Shown piece by piece: positions 19,252 to 20,435 of a stretch of 20,435 nt of DNA. Position 1 is the first letter of the stretch. The number at the start of each line of letters is the position of its first letter. This DNA is from a virus. The notes under the pieces were generated by a model. The model was given only the letters and a program-made list of their open reading frames with translations. It did not search any database and was not told the DNA's origin. The stretch is from IMG/VR virus record IMGVR_UViG_3300029286_003660, positions 1-20,435 of that record. One strand, 5' to 3'. The position numbers and the translations under genes are program-made.

Positions 19252-20435
19252 TTTTTCTCCGTGACTATGGTTCTGAACACCTCTGCTGCGGGTTTACCTT
19301 TCAATGCTTTAATTGGATTTTTCCAATTATCCTTGCAAACCTTTAGTGCCTGCTTAATCACATCAAGAGTATAGAGAATTTCTCTTTCTCTGTGAGAAAA
19401 AGAAATGAAGTTAGCCCACCCAAAGAACACTCCCCTTTGAATACATTCTTGCCAAAATAACGACTTATGCACTCCACTTGGAAAATCAAAGAACGTTCTA
19501 CAGGGATAACCCTTACACTCTGTTTCTAAATCTAACGATTTGGCTATCTCGTTATATCCATCTTTGAGATATTGTCCGTGATACCAAATATCCTCTATAA
19601 CGTGTTCATCTTCTAAAATCTTGATAGTTTCTAAAGCCCCCACGATACCAAGTAAATCACCACCGAAAGTAGAACTAACAAAACAATCACCCTCTAACTC
19701 CTTCATATACTTTTTCTTACCGCAAACTACGGAAATAGGTATTCCGTTAGCCATATCTTTTCCAAATGTGGCTAAGTCGGGAGTTACCTTAAAGTATTTT
19801 TGAGCCGAATAACCAGTTGTTCTAAACCCAGTAACAACTTCATCAAATATTAATAATGCCCCATTTTTATGGGCAAGTTTTTTAACTTCACCTAAAAAGT
19901 TATCTCTTGGTTCTTCAAAGATACACGGTTCCATAATCACAGCCGCTAAGTTATATTTATCGGTAATATATTTTAGTGACTGTAGATTATTAAATTCAAA
20001 TTTATGGACTAAGTGTTCATAACACTTGGGTATTCCTTTATTTTTCGGGGTAGATACTGTAAACCAATCGTGCCAGCCGTGATAACCACAGATTGCTATG
20101 TGTTCTCTTCCCGTATAAGAACGGGCTATCTTTATAGCAGCGGAATCAGCCTCTGAACCTGTTTTCAAGAACCTTGACATTTCCGCACAAGGTATTAACT
20201 CTTTTATCTTTTCCGCCAACTTTGTTTCTAATATTGATGTACAGATAAAAAGGTTTCCTCTACTTAATCTATCTGTTACCGCTTCAACCACTGGATGATA
20301 TGCGTGTCCTAAAAGTATTGCTCCTAGACCTAAGGGATAATCTATAAATGTATTATTTTCATTATCTCCCACATAACATCCGTGTCCGTGTTCTAAGTAA
20401 ATTGGGTAAACTCCTTCTACAAACTTGTTTGGCAT
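19248..20435 (-). CDS. Class III PLP aminotransferase (glutamate-1-semialdehyde aminomutase-like), possibly 5' partial
   Basis: 395 residues are visible and the first codon, ATG, is exactly at the window edge. Family members usually have more N-terminal sequence before PNKFVEGVYPIYLEHGHG, so the gene may continue outside. Motifs are clear: TGSEADSAAIKIAR (93-104, phosphate cup), GYHGWHDW (117-124), E169-P170, D198-EVVTGFR, and the PLP lysine K226 in TFGKDMANG. HemL makes 5-aminolevulinate, but phage copies next to sugar enzymes more likely aminate a sugar or related keto-compound (inference). It overlaps the dehydratase gene by 4 nt, so the two form one operon. Confidence 0.85.
   Translation of the reverse strand: MPNKFVEGVYPIYLEHGHGCYVGDNENNTFIDYPLGLGAILLGHAYHPVVEAVTDRLSRGNLFICTSILETKLAEKIKELIPCAEMSRFLKTGSEADSAAIKIARSYTGREHIAICGYHGWHDWFTVSTPKNKGIPKCYEHLVHKFEFNNLQSLKYITDKYNLAAVIMEPCIFEEPRDNFLGEVKKLAHKNGALLIFDEVVTGFRTTGYSAQKYFKVTPDLATFGKDMANGIPISVVCGKKKYMKELEGDCFVSSTFGGDLLGIVGALETIKILEDEHVIEDIWYHGQYLKDGYNEIAKSLDLETECKGYPCRTFFDFPSGVHKSLFWQECIQRGVFFGWANFISFSHREREILYTLDVIKQALKVCKDNWKNPIKALKGKPAAEVFRTIVTEKK

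Noticed and set aside
1-20435. TAG stop-codon reassignment
   Set aside because: Several well-placed genes end in TAG next to coupled starts, and long genes contain no in-frame TAG, so the standard bacterial code fits.

Overview
The window is part of an AT-rich tailed-phage genome (or prophage), most likely podovirus-like. The signs are NinG/Rap at the left edge, a head-tail adaptor plus a P22 gp10 / T7 gp12-like tail protein, modular tail-fibre genes, a run of large glycine/glutamine-rich virion proteins, tightly packed ATGA/TAATG-overlapping genes, and two HNH endonucleases. Shine-Dalgarno sites of the AGGAG type and ATG/GTG/TTG starts point to a bacterial host that I cannot name. TAA, TGA and TAG all act as ordinary stops, so I see no code change. 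No terminase, portal, capsid or lysin gene is recognisable here; they presumably lie outside the window.

Left arm, + strand (1-3775). NinG (cut by the window edge) is followed by a hexapeptide-repeat protein. A gene-poor stretch (about 1110-1524) is not protein coding. It folds on paper into three consecutive helix-closed domains, the last looking like a tRNA, and is the best candidate for an unusual element. Then comes a chain of very small proteins (27-146 aa), many with cysteine pairs or a single membrane helix, mostly coupled by 1-4 nt overlaps. It ends with a Cys-cluster protein that looks like a sigma-like phage regulator without its helix-turn-helix.

Right arm, - strand (20435-3767), read right to left. 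It starts with two sugar-type enzymes (a class III aminotransferase and a dTDP-glucose 4,6-dehydratase-like SDR), then an HNH endonuclease, the head-tail adaptor and the tail nozzle/stabilisation protein. Next is a tail-fibre cassette built from a shared module, a GNAT acetyltransferase, four or five internal-virion or tail proteins including a split S74 chaperone domain, and a beta-rich structural protein. Small membrane proteins follow (possible lysis or holin-like genes), then a second HNH gene, a DnaQ-fold exonuclease, a TSCPD-domain protein, a stack of out-of-frame overlapping mini-genes, and a HExxE mini-metalloprotein. The two arms converge tail to tail with a 9-nt overlap at 3767-3775; I see no clear terminator there.

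A recurring oddity is that five reading frames with recognisable or natural-looking continuations are broken by what look like single-base shifts or a lost start (about 1078, 6180-6197, 10866, 12712, 13373). They may be consensus errors, real decay or recoding. Raw reads would decide, so products that span these points should be read as tentative.
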